Source: JAMLJG01 sp035327585 (GTDB lineage: Bacteria > Verrucomicrobiota > Kiritimatiellia > CAIVKH01). Taken from it: 64,000 nucleotides of DNA. A model generated the notes under the pieces. It was not told the DNA's origin. It saw only the letters and a program-made list of their open reading frames with translations, and ran no database searches. Where the stretch lies: the NCBI GenBank assembly GCA_035327585.1, contig DAOLDD010000012.1, forward strand, positions 33,203 through 97,202, in the 5' to 3' direction. The position numbers and the translations under genes were made by a program. Positions 25,997 to 34,486 of this stretch are shown here, one piece after another. Position 1 is the first letter of the stretch. Every line of letters begins with the position of its first letter.

Positions 25997-28216
25997 ATGA
26001 TGAGATCAACGTTGACGCATCAATGGATTGCTCACCCCGACCAGTGTCTGAGCGACTGGCGCCAACCCGTCCGGCCTGCGCCGCTCTTCAGGCGCGAAAT
26101 TTTCCTCGCCGCTCCGCCTCGTCTCGCCCGCTTGCGCATATGCGGACTCGGGTTCCATGAACTCCGCATCAACGGGGAAAAGGTCGGAGACCATGTGCTT
26201 GATCCGATCGTCACCCAGTATGACCGGCGCGTACGTTATGTTGTTCACGATGTGACGGCACATTTGCGGGAAGGCATCAACGCCCTGGGCGTCATGCTGG
26301 GCAACGGCTGGTACAATTGCTTCACGCCCGATGTCTGGCACTTCGATAAAGCGGCGTGGCGCGACTATCCCAAACTCTGGCTGGAGTTGCAGGTTGAGGA
26401 TATTCACGGCGAATGCACCACGCTCTGTACCGACAAACACTGGCGGGTGGGGGATGGCCCCGTACGCGTTGACGGCTTGCGCAGCGGGGAAACCTACGAC
26501 GCTCGCGAGGAGCGTCCCGGTTGGGATGCGCCGGGCTTTGACGATTCACGCTGGCTTGTCGCCCGCGTCGTTCCTGCGCCAGGCGGTGTCCTCGAGGAGC
26601 AGACATCGCCTCCGTGCAAGATCGTGGATACCCTTGTGCCGATTTCCGTCCGCGAAATCCGGCCCGGTGTCGCCGTGTACGACATGGGCGTCAATATCGC
26701 GGGGTGGGCCCGGTTGCACGTGGCGGGCGAGCCGGGCCAGGAAATCGTGCTGCGGTATGGGGAGCGTCTGAAAGACACCGGCGAGCTGGATCAAGGCCAC
26801 ATCGCCAGCTTCATCCTCGGCGGGGAATGTCAGACCGACCGCTATATTTGCAGGGGCGGCGAATCTGAAACCTGGGAGCCACGCTTTACGTATCATGGAT
26901 TCCAATACGTTCAGGTGGAAGGTCTGAAGGGCGCGCCTTCGCTCGAAACGATCCGCGCCCGGGTCGTCCACACGGCTTTTGAATCCGCCGGTTCATTTGC
27001 GTGTTCCGATGAAACCGTAAATCGCTTGCAGATCTGCACCCGCCGCGCCTATCTCGGCAACTTCGTTGGCATCCCCACCGATTGTCCCCACCGCGAGAAA
27101 AACGGGTGGACGGGTGACGCCCATCTGGCGGCGGAAACGGGTTTGCTCAATTTCACCGCAGCCTCATCCTATCGGCAGTGGCTGCAGACCCTGGCCGATA
27201 CCCAGCGGCCCAGCGGCCAGTTGCCGGGCATCGCGCCGTCCGCCGGATGGGGCTACAATTGGGGCTCCGGGCCGGCTTGGGATGCCGCCCTCGTGCTGAT
27301 TCCCGGTTACATCCATCTCTATACCGGAGACGACAGCGTCATTCGCGAGCAGTACGACAACATCCGGCGCTATCTCGATTTCTGCGCGAGCATGGCCGAT
27401 GGCCATATCCTCGAATTCGGGCTCGGCGACTGGTGCTGCGCCCGTCCCGACCACATGCCGACCAACGCCCTCACGTCGACGGCCTACTACCATGTTTTCG
27501 CCCGTGAAACCGCCCGCTATGCCCGGCTTCTCGGACACACCGCGGATGCGGTGGCCTGCGATGAACTGGCCGGCCAAATTCGTCTCGCGTTTCACAACCG
27601 GTTTCACCGGGGCGATGGTCGTTACGACAACGGCAGCGTGACCGCGCAAAGTTGCGCCCTCTATCAAGGACTGGTCGAAGAGGGGCTGCGGGCGTCCGCG
27701 GCGCGGCGTCTGGCAGAGGCGGTTGAGGCATCCGGCGTCACCGCCGACTTTGGCATTCTTGGCGCGAAGTACACGCTCCGTGCGCTTGCCGAAAACGGGT
27801 TCGAGGAACTGGCCTTTCGCTTGATCACGCAGCCTGCTTATCCCGGTTGGGCCTGTTGGCTCGCACAGGGCGCCACCACCCTTTGGGAAAACTGGAATGG
27901 CGCGGACAGCCGCAACCACATCATGTTTGGGGATATCAGCGCCTGGTTCATTCACTATCTCGGGGGCATCCGTCCCGATCCAGAACAGCCTGGCTTCAAG
28001 CGCGTGATCTTCCGCCCCTGTTTTGTCGGGGGACTGTCCAGCGTGGAGGCTACCCATCGTTCGCCGCATGGGCTGATCCGCAGCGGGTGGAAACGTGAGG
28101 GCAAAACGATTCGACTGGATCTGGAGCTGCCCGTCGGCGTGGAGGCGGAGTGGAACGATCCGCCGTCCGGCGTCGCGTCCGGAATGCCCTCCGGCCAACA
28201 CGTGTTCACATTTTGA
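25997..28216 (+). CDS. Alpha-L-rhamnosidase, GH78
   Basis: A 739-residue cytoplasmic enzyme that removes terminal alpha-L-rhamnose. The N-terminal beta-sandwich shows LRICGLGFHELRINGEKVGD and the GNGWYN motif. The (alpha/alpha)6 catalytic domain shows the family signature GIPTDCPHREKNGWTGDAH, with the expected acidic residues. It also has WENWNGADSRNHIMFGDISA and the C-terminal beta-sandwich (GFKRVIFRPCFVGGLSS). ATG 25997 is chosen over the upstream GTG at 25979; neither has a clear ribosome site. Divergent from the IclR operon with the repeat operator between. The absence of a signal peptide implies that rhamnosides are imported first. Confidence 0.93.
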   Translation: MMRSTLTHQWIAHPDQCLSDWRQPVRPAPLFRREIFLAAPPRLARLRICGLGFHELRINGEKVGDHVLDPIVTQYDRRVRYVVHDVTAHLREGINALGVMLGNGWYNCFTPDVWHFDKAAWRDYPKLWLELQVEDIHGECTTLCTDKHWRVGDGPVRVDGLRSGETYDAREERPGWDAPGFDDSRWLVARVVPAPGGVLEEQTSPPCKIVDTLVPISVREIRPGVAVYDMGVNIAGWARLHVAGEPGQEIVLRYGERLKDTGELDQGHIASFILGGECQTDRYICRGGESETWEPRFTYHGFQYVQVEGLKGAPSLETIRARVVHTAFESAGSFACSDETVNRLQICTRRAYLGNFVGIPTDCPHREKNGWTGDAHLAAETGLLNFTAASSYRQWLQTLADTQRPSGQLPGIAPSAGWGYNWGSGPAWDAALVLIPGYIHLYTGDDSVIREQYDNIRRYLDFCASMADGHILEFGLGDWCCARPDHMPTNALTSTAYYHVFARETARYARLLGHTADAVACDELAGQIRLAFHNRFHRGDGRYDNGSVTAQSCALYQGLVEEGLRASAARRLAEAVEASGVTADFGILGAKYTLRALAENGFEELAFRLITQPAYPGWACWLAQGATTLWENWNGADSRNHIMFGDISAWFIHYLGGIRPDPEQPGFKRVIFRPCFVGGLSSVEATHRSPHGLIRSGWKREGKTIRLDLELPVGVEAEWNDPPSGVASGMPSGQHVFTF

Positions 28217-28260
28217 CAAACGCGAATTGGAAACGTCGACGCTGTCCGTCGCCGGGCCGA

Positions 28261-29439
28261 CTACAGTTTCCGGTTCGCGCGGATCAGGGCAATGCGCTGG
28301 CGGACGCTTTTCGCGGAACGTAATCCGTCGGGCGGCGTGTTCTTCACGTAATCGAGCAGGCGTTCAATTGAACTCGTGGCGACGTGCAGCCGCGTGTCGG
28401 ACGACGCGTAGTAGATCAACACGCGGCCATCCGGTTGCGCCACCCAGCCGTTGCTGAACACGACGTTCGAGACGTCGCCGATGCGTTCCGCGCCGTCCGG
28501 CGCGATGAAGTAGCCGGCGGGTTTTGCGATGACGCGGGTGGGGTCCGCCAGGTCCGTGAGGAACAGGTAGAGCACATAGCGCAGGCCCGCCGCCGTGTTG
28601 CGTACCCCGTGGGCGAGGTGCAGCCAGCCTTCCGCCGTTTTGATCGGCGCGGGGCCCTGGCCGTTTTTCAGCTCGCTGATCGTGTGGTAGACGCGCCGGT
28701 CGATGATGGTTTCCGCGCCGGTGACGGCCTTTTCCATCGAGTCGCAGAGCGCCCAACCGATGCCGCCGCCGCTGCCGGTGTCGATGAAGCCGTCCTGCGG
28801 CCGGGTGTAGAGCGCGTATTTGCCGCCGACGAATTCCGGGTGCAGCACGACGTTGCGCTGTTGGGCCGACGGCGTCTTGACATCGGCCAGTCGCTCCCAT
28901 GTTTTCAGGTCGCGCGTACGCACCACACCGCACTGCGCGACGGCGCTCGACTGGTCCGACGGCGGCGCGGCGGGATCGCGGCGCTCGGTGCAGAACAGGC
29001 CGTAAATCCAGCCGTCCTCGTGGCGCACAAGGCGCATGTCGTAGACGTTGGTGTCCGGGTCGTTGGTCTCGGGGATGACGCAGGGTTCGTCGAAGAAGCG
29101 GAAGTTGTCGATGCCGTTCGGCGACCAGGCCATCGCGAAGAAACTCTTGCGGTCCCAGCCCTCGACGCGGACGCAGATCGCCACGCCGCCGTTCCATTCG
29201 ATCGCCCCCGCGTTGAACGCCGCGTTGACGCCGAGGCGCTCGAGCAGGAATGGATTGGAGGCCGGATTGAGGTCGTAACGCCACTCGAGCGGGATGTGGG
29301 CCGCGGTGACCACCGGGTGGGCGTAGCGTTCATAGACGCCGTTGTCCCAGGCGGGATCCACCGCATTTGTTTTGGCGAGCAGGGTTTCGTGCGTGGCGCG
29401 CAGGCGCGCGAGTCGTTCGGCGAAGGGTGGTGTATTCAT
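28261..29439 (-). CDS. 4-O-beta-mannosyl-glucose phosphorylase, GH130_1
   Basis: A 392-residue cytoplasmic enzyme closely resembling characterised 4-O-beta-D-mannosyl-D-glucose phosphorylases. The sequence carries HPVVTAAHIPLEWRYDLNP, the catalytic Asp region TNVYDMRLV (Asp about 134), RNVVLHPEFVGGKYALYTRP, QDGFIDTGSGGGIGWAL and GDVSNVVFSNGW. It converts mannosylglucose plus phosphate to mannose 1-phosphate and glucose. The frame stays open far upstream across the GH27 gene, but family alignment begins at MNTPPFAERL, so ATG 29439 is the start. It has no obvious ribosome site. Divergent from the GH27 alpha-galactosidase. The 153-bp gap between them holds no clear promoter that I can define. 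Confidence 0.92.
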   Translation of the reverse strand: MNTPPFAERLARLRATHETLLAKTNAVDPAWDNGVYERYAHPVVTAAHIPLEWRYDLNPASNPFLLERLGVNAAFNAGAIEWNGGVAICVRVEGWDRKSFFAMAWSPNGIDNFRFFDEPCVIPETNDPDTNVYDMRLVRHEDGWIYGLFCTERRDPAAPPSDQSSAVAQCGVVRTRDLKTWERLADVKTPSAQQRNVVLHPEFVGGKYALYTRPQDGFIDTGSGGGIGWALCDSMEKAVTGAETIIDRRVYHTISELKNGQGPAPIKTAEGWLHLAHGVRNTAAGLRYVLYLFLTDLADPTRVIAKPAGYFIAPDGAERIGDVSNVVFSNGWVAQPDGRVLIYYASSDTRLHVATSSIERLLDYVKNTPPDGLRSAKSVRQRIALIRANRKL

Positions 29440-29592
29440 GGCGTTTGTTGGAGGGGAGAATAATTGGGAATGGCGCGGAATCAATTCAAACAACATCGTA
29501 CATTGCGCTGCGTTGCTGGAGAAGAATGACCCGCACATGCGAGCTGCTTGTATCCCCGGGACGCGCGTGCTATTCATGACGGCACATACGCC

Positions 29593-31080
29593 ATGAAGAA
29601 AAAAACAGCACCCGTCGCTCATCCGCCGCGTTTGAATGGCGCGCGCGTATTCGGTTGCCGCCCCGGCGCACCGATTCAATTCCGCCTCGCCGCTTCCGGC
29701 ACGGGGCCCCTCTACTTCGACGTGGAACGCCTGCCGCGGGGACTGCGGCTCGACGCGCGGACGGGGCAGCTCAGCGGCAGCCTGCGCGAACCCGGTCGCC
29801 ACACGCTGGCGATTCGGATTTCCGGGCCCGGCGGCCATTGCGATTCCGCCGTCGTGGTTCACTGCGGAGCGCGCATCGCGCTGACGCCACCGATGGGGTG
29901 GAACTCGTGGAACTGCTGGGCCGCGTCGGTCTCGCAAGAGAAGGTGCTGACCTCCGCGACGGCGATGGCGAATTTGCTCCTGCCGCACGGGTGGAACAGC
30001 GTCAACATCGACGACGCCTGGCAGGGCGAGCGCAGCCGTCGCGCCCCTTATGCGCTGCAGCCGAATGAAAAATTTCCCGACATGGCCGGCCTTGCCGACG
30101 CGATCCACGGCATGGGGCTGCGGATGGGCATCTATTCGACGCCCTGGGCCACGAGTTATGCCGGCTTCCGCGGTGGCTCGGATGATCACCCGCGCGGCCA
30201 AAGCCGCCTCCCGGCCTGTCCCGATTGCTGGTGGGAGCGCCGCGCCGCGTTTTATCACGGATTGCATTCGTTCGCCGCCGCCGATGCCCGCCAGTGGGCC
30301 GCGTGGGGCGTCGACTATCTTAAATACGATTGGTATCCGAACGATGTCGCCTCGACACGCGCGATGGACGAGGCGCTCCGCGCGTCCGGCCGTGACATCG
30401 TGCTCTCCCTATCGAATACGCTGTCTTTTGAGGGCGTGTTTCACACCCTGCCGCACGCGCAGGTCTGGCGCACCACCGGCGACATCGTGGACGAATGGTC
30501 GCGCGGATCGGCGTCGCACCAGGGCTTCCAGGGCATCGCCGACATCATCCGTCACCATGCGCCGTATCACGTGTATCAGAAACCGGGGCACTGGAATGAC
30601 CCGGACATGCTGGTGCTGGGCCAGGTGGGCTGGGGGCCCAACCTGCACCCCACGCGCCTGACGCAGGTCGAACAACTCACGCACTTCGCCACGTGGTGTC
30701 TTTGGTCGGCCCCGCTGCTCATTGGCTGCCCGCTCGACCGGCTGGATCCGTTTACGCTGGCGCTGCTGACCAATGATGAGTTAATCGACCTGAATCAGGA
30801 CGCGTGCGGCGTGCAGGCGTATCCCATTCAGCAATCCAAGGACACCCTGATCCTGCGCAAGCCGCTGGCCGGTGGTTCGGTGGCCTTCGGACTGCTGAAC
30901 TTCGGCGAGAGCCCGCGCGAGATGACGTTGGACCGGAAGCTCGCGGAACTCCTCACTGGCGACTACCAGTTGCGCGACCTCGTCGCGCGCCAGGACCTCG
31001 GCGCCCTCGGCCCGCGCATCGGCGTCGACGTCGAACCCCACGGCATTCGCGTCGTGCGTTGCACGCCCACTGCCGCATAG
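29593..31080 (+). CDS. Alpha-galactosidase, GH27
   Basis: A 495-residue enzyme. An N-terminal Ig-like segment of about 90 residues (RLPRGLRLDARTGQLSG) precedes the GH27 barrel, which opens TPPMGWNSWN. The nucleophile is in YLKYDWY (Asp near residue 243) and the acid/base in GHWNDPDMLVLG. The protein ends with a small beta domain. It removes alpha-1,6-galactose, as found on galactomannan side chains. That fits the neighbouring mannosyl-glucose phosphorylase. No classical signal peptide is present (start MKKKTAPVAHPP), so it is probably cytoplasmic. The ATG lacks a clear ribosome site. Confidence 0.93.
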   Translation: MKKKTAPVAHPPRLNGARVFGCRPGAPIQFRLAASGTGPLYFDVERLPRGLRLDARTGQLSGSLREPGRHTLAIRISGPGGHCDSAVVVHCGARIALTPPMGWNSWNCWAASVSQEKVLTSATAMANLLLPHGWNSVNIDDAWQGERSRRAPYALQPNEKFPDMAGLADAIHGMGLRMGIYSTPWATSYAGFRGGSDDHPRGQSRLPACPDCWWERRAAFYHGLHSFAAADARQWAAWGVDYLKYDWYPNDVASTRAMDEALRASGRDIVLSLSNTLSFEGVFHTLPHAQVWRTTGDIVDEWSRGSASHQGFQGIADIIRHHAPYHVYQKPGHWNDPDMLVLGQVGWGPNLHPTRLTQVEQLTHFATWCLWSAPLLIGCPLDRLDPFTLALLTNDELIDLNQDACGVQAYPIQQSKDTLILRKPLAGGSVAFGLLNFGESPREMTLDRKLAELLTGDYQLRDLVARQDLGALGPRIGVDVEPHGIRVVRCTPTAA

Positions 31081-31092
31081 CGGTTCGGCGTG

Positions 31093-31926
31093 TCAGCGGC
31101 TCTTCACACGGTGGAGCGTACGGTAGGCGGAGGCGGGGAGGCCGTTTTCACGGCGGAAGCGGCGGGAGAAGTAGAGCGGATCGGGAAAGCCCAGCTGCGG
31201 TGCGATGGCTTTGATGGGGATGGCGGTTTCCGCGAGCAGGCGGCATGCTTCGCGCATGCGGTTTTGCATGATGTAGCGGTGCGGCGGCAGGCCGTAACGT
31301 CGCGCCCAGCGCCGGCGAAACGTCATGGGCGAGAGGTGGTGATCGCGCGCCAGTTGGTCGATGTCGTGGTCGCGGTCCAACTGGCGGACGAGCAGGTCGT
31401 GAATGCGCGAGACGGCGTCCTCCGGCGCGCCGCCCGGGAGTTCCGGTCCACCGAGCAGCGCCTCGAGGATCAGACGCTCGCAAACCGCATCGAAACGATC
31501 CGCCATGCCTGGCGCATCCGCCTCGCGCAGGTGCGCGAGCAGCCACGCCGTCTGCTCGCCAATCATCCGGCTGGAGCGGATCGGCCAGACGGGGCGATCA
31601 GCGGGCCTGAATCCCCAGCGCGCCGCCGCGTCGGCCGCCGTGATTTCGTAGATCAGGAACAGCTCCTCCCAGGCGCCGCCGCGCGCGGGTCCATAGTCCA
31701 TCGTTGCCCCCGGCCATTGCAGAATCAGCGCGGGCGCCTCCACCGCGAATTCACGGCCGCCGTACCGATAGGCGCCGCGGCCCGATAGGATGAACGAGAA
31801 GTTCACGGTGCTGAACGCGCGCCGCACGTGGCTTCGCTTGCGCGCGATGTAGCCCACGCTGCTGACCCGGTTCCCGCCGGGAAACCGGCGCGGCAGGGGC
31901 CGCAGGTGAATGAAAATTTCGTCCAT
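31093..31926 (-). CDS. AraC family transcription regulator
   Basis: A 277-residue regulator with an N-terminal cupin-like sensor (GRGAYRYGGREFAVEAPALI) and two C-terminal helix-turn-helix units: DIDQLARDHHLSPMTFRRRW, then IKAIAPQLGFPDPLYFSRRF with the usual AraC signature. It converges on the GH27 gene (12-bp gap) and is divergent from the ThuA gene, so it is probably a local activator of the ThuA gene or the GH27/GH130 pair. ATG 31926 is chosen because further upstream the frame enters the divergent promoter region. Confidence 0.88.
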   Translation of the reverse strand: MDEIFIHLRPLPRRFPGGNRVSSVGYIARKRSHVRRAFSTVNFSFILSGRGAYRYGGREFAVEAPALILQWPGATMDYGPARGGAWEELFLIYEITAADAAARWGFRPADRPVWPIRSSRMIGEQTAWLLAHLREADAPGMADRFDAVCERLILEALLGGPELPGGAPEDAVSRIHDLLVRQLDRDHDIDQLARDHHLSPMTFRRRWARRYGLPPHRYIMQNRMREACRLLAETAIPIKAIAPQLGFPDPLYFSRRFRRENGLPASAYRTLHRVKSR

Positions 31927-31937
31927 ATGGTTGAAAT

Positions 31938-31969
31938 AAACGGCTATTTCGTTTGAAAAGCAAACCGTT
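31938..31969. promoter_or_regulatory. Nested inverted repeats in AraC/ThuA divergent region
   Basis: GTTTGAAAAGCAAAC (31951-31965) is a 5-bp inverted repeat around AAAAG. It is enclosed by AACGG (31939-31943) and CCGTT (31965-31969). The position, between a divergent AraC regulator and its likely target, makes it a candidate binding site. The short arms keep confidence low. Confidence 0.3.
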
Positions 31970-32005
31970 ATGGTGATGGAAATGTCTAACAATCAGGAAA
32001 ACACG

Positions 32006-32695
32006 ATGAGCGCATCCGACAAACCGATCCGCAATGCCCTGGTCGTCTGGGGCGGCTGGGATGGCCACACGCCCGAACAGTCCGCCAACGTTTTCGTCCC
32101 GTTCCTGCGCGAGCAGGGGTTCGAGGTGCAGGTGGAGCAGGGGATCGCCGCCTACGCCGACGCGGAGCGCATGCAGCGCATGGACCTCGTGGTGCAGTGC
32201 GTGACGATGAGCACGATCAAGCCGGAAGAGCGCAAGGGGCTGTGCGAGGCGGTGGCCGCAGGCACGGGCTTCGCGGGCTGGCACGGCGGCATCATCGATT
32301 CCTTCCGCCAGGAAACCGAGTACCAATTCATGACCGGCGCGCAGTGGGTCGCGCATCCCGGCAACTGCATCCCGTCCTACTCCGTGCAGGTCGTCGACCC
32401 GGGGCACGAAATCACGCGCGGGATCAACGCCTTCGAACTGCGCGACACGGAGCAATATTACATCCACGCCGACCCGGGCCTGCACGTGCTCTGCACGACG
32501 CGGTTCAGCGGGGAGCACGGCGACGCGACGCGCTATCCGGCGGGCGTGATCATGCCTTACGCCTACACCCGGCGCTGGGGTGCGGGCCGCGTGTTCGTGG
32601 CCTGTTGGGGCCACACGTTCAAGGATTTCGACGTGCCGGAGGCGCGGACGATCGTGCAGCGCGGCCTGCTGTGGTCCGCGCGCGAAAATGCCTGA
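32006..32695 (+). CDS. ThuA-domain protein
   Basis: A 229-residue protein of the ThuA family, a glutamine-amidotransferase-like fold. It shows ALVVWGGWDGHTPEQSANVF at the start, the central TGFAGWHGGIIDSFRQETEY, PSYSVQVVDPGHEITRGI, and GAGRVFVACWGHTFKDFDVP at the end. Such proteins sit in sugar-metabolism loci of PVC bacteria and rhizobia, but their reaction is not settled. No signal peptide. ATG 32006 is supported by AGGA 7 nt upstream; an in-frame ATG at 31982 is possible. The 268 bp after it, up to the esterase gene, contain no gene that I can support. Confidence 0.85.
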   Translation: MSASDKPIRNALVVWGGWDGHTPEQSANVFVPFLREQGFEVQVEQGIAAYADAERMQRMDLVVQCVTMSTIKPEERKGLCEAVAAGTGFAGWHGGIIDSFRQETEYQFMTGAQWVAHPGNCIPSYSVQVVDPGHEITRGINAFELRDTEQYYIHADPGLHVLCTTRFSGEHGDATRYPAGVIMPYAYTRRWGAGRVFVACWGHTFKDFDVPEARTIVQRGLLWSARENA

Positions 32696-32963
32696 GTTCG
32701 TTTCCCGCGCACAATATTTGATCGCACATGAAACGTATCGGAATCGCGGTCTGAGGCACCTATCTCAGGCTTCTTTCCAAAGAATCGTGCCGGCGCCTTC
32801 GCGCAGACCGAGACGCTGGACTCGGTGTATTTCCTTCGCCTATTCTATATCCATGCGTGTGATAAATCGCATATCGTGCTTTTGAATACGTATGCGGACA
32901 CAGTTCATGCGTGGTTGCGCCGTGTGCGCACGGATCATCTGAAAACCCGGAAGGAATGAACCC

Positions 32964-34334
32964 ATGGATGCGAAACAGGGCATTGTGATTGAGAGCGGGC
33001 TCTGGCCTGGAATCGTGTTGCAGCGCAGCGCGAAGGGCGTTTCCGATGCGCGGATCACCGGTGCGTGTCGCGGACGCGGCCCGTGGCGCGTGCGCATAAC
33101 AAGGAAGGGGCGCGCCCTTCCGGGCATTACCGTCTCCGTTTCGCGCGTCGGTGGAAACCGCTTCCAACTTCGACTCAAGGGCGTGCCCTGCGGCGGGCCG
33201 TACCGGGTTGAACTCGCTGCGGGCGCGTCGGTGCTCGCCGTGGACGAGGTCTATGTGGGCGATGTCTGGCTGTTGGGTGGCCAGTCGAATATGGAGGGGC
33301 TTGGCTTTTTACGTGACGCGGGACGTCCGCACCCGATGGTGCGCGCGTTCACGATGGATGACCGGTGGGGCGTCGCGCGCGATCCGCTGCACATGTTGAG
33401 CATTGCGGTTGATCCGGTTCACGGCGGCAATCCCGGCGGTAAACCTCCGGCAAAACTGGTCAAGGGCGTCGGTCCCGGTCTCTACTTCGGCATCGACATG
33501 TGGAAGCGGACGGGCGTTCCGCAGGGGCTGATTGCGTGCGCTCATGGCGGTACGTCGATGGCGCAGTGGGATCCGGCCCGGCGCGACGAAGGTGGACGGA
33601 GTCTTTACGGCGCGATGGTGCGTCGCCTGCGCAAGAACGGCGGGCGCGTCGCCGGGCTGCTCTGGTACCAAGGCGAGTCGGATGCGAATGCCGAAACGGG
33701 ACCGCTTTACCATGATCGCATGGTGAATCTGATCCGTGCGATTCGCCGCGACACGGGCGATGCGCGGCTGCCGGTCGCCATGGTTCAGATATCCCGCGTG
33801 GCGGGCTGGCTGCCGGATACCGAGGTCGCCTGGAATGCGCTCCAGGAGGCGCAGCGTTTGCTGCCGCTTTCCGTCAAGCGCCTGCACGTGGTGCCCGCGA
33901 TCGACCTGACGCTGGACGACGGTATTCACATCAGCGGGCGCTGCCAGAAACGCCTGGGACGGCGGCTCGCGGAAGCGATGGATGTGCTCCGGCGCGGAGC
34001 GAAGGCCGGATTGCCGCCGATCACACTGCGGCGGGTGTCGGCGCGCGTCCATCCCGAGACGGGGCAGAATGTGTTGTCGTTCGAGTTTGACCATGTGCGC
34101 GGAAGTCTGCGGGCGGGTGGCCGCCCACTCGGGTTCGCCGCGCTGATGCCGGACGGTCGCGACATGGTATATGACGTGCAATTGCACCGGAACCGTGTGG
34201 ATGTGGTGATTGATGTCGCGTCCAGCGAGAATACATCGCTCGCGATCCATTACGGGTTGGGTCACAACCCGGCGTGCACCATTACGGATGCCGGCGATCG
34301 ATCGCTGCCGGCGTTCGGACCCTTGCGCGTATAA
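32964..34334 (+). CDS. Sialate O-acetylesterase-like SGNH esterase
   Basis: A 456-residue protein of the SASA/DUF303 family, carbohydrate esterases that remove acetyl groups from sugars. The catalytic Ser is in LLGGQSNMEG (about residue 108). The second conserved block is LLWYQGESDANAE, and the Asp-His block is DDGIHISGRCQKRLG. The family often has a signal peptide, but none is seen here (start MDAKQGIVIESG), so it would act in the cytoplasm on imported acetylated oligosaccharides. Acetylated mannan is one possibility given the neighbours. A good ribosome site (AAGGA) precedes the ATG. The GH1 gene lies 152 bp downstream on the same strand. Confidence 0.87.
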   Translation: MDAKQGIVIESGLWPGIVLQRSAKGVSDARITGACRGRGPWRVRITRKGRALPGITVSVSRVGGNRFQLRLKGVPCGGPYRVELAAGASVLAVDEVYVGDVWLLGGQSNMEGLGFLRDAGRPHPMVRAFTMDDRWGVARDPLHMLSIAVDPVHGGNPGGKPPAKLVKGVGPGLYFGIDMWKRTGVPQGLIACAHGGTSMAQWDPARRDEGGRSLYGAMVRRLRKNGGRVAGLLWYQGESDANAETGPLYHDRMVNLIRAIRRDTGDARLPVAMVQISRVAGWLPDTEVAWNALQEAQRLLPLSVKRLHVVPAIDLTLDDGIHISGRCQKRLGRRLAEAMDVLRRGAKAGLPPITLRRVSARVHPETGQNVLSFEFDHVRGSLRAGGRPLGFAALMPDGRDMVYDVQLHRNRVDVVIDVASSENTSLAIHYGLGHNPACTITDAGDRSLPAFGPLRV

Positions 34335-34407
34335 GCCCCGCGGGGTCGAGCCCGTGGCGCGGTGGAAACACTGCCTTCGAATTTTTGAGTGACGTAACTG
34401 CACTCGG

Positions 34408-34427
34408 ATATCGTATACTATTTCGCC
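34408..34427 (+). promoter_or_regulatory. Operator or promoter site shared with the 57.7 kb divergent region
   Basis: ATATCGTATACTATTTCGCC lies about 60 bp before the GH1 gene. Seventeen of 18 bases (TATC-G/A-TATACTATTTCGC) recur on the minus strand at 57747-57764. The core is partly palindromic around GTATAC, and TATACT (34414-34419) could also be a -10 hexamer. The flanking 34335-34486 gap shows nothing else. Confidence 0.5.
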
Positions 34428-34486
34428 AAACGGGCGGGCTCCCGCGCAGTCCCTCCGCACGTCAACACCGACAGGAGATTGAACAA

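Noticed and set aside
29497..29504. CGTACATT between the divergent GH130_1 and GH27 genes, like the IclR repeat core
   Set aside because: Only a single copy without the 20-bp partner, too short to count as a site.
29440..30267. N-terminal extension of the mannosylglucose phosphorylase frame to 668 residues
   Set aside because: The extension lies opposite the GH27 gene, has no domain, and the known enzymes of this family start at the MNTPPFAERL position.
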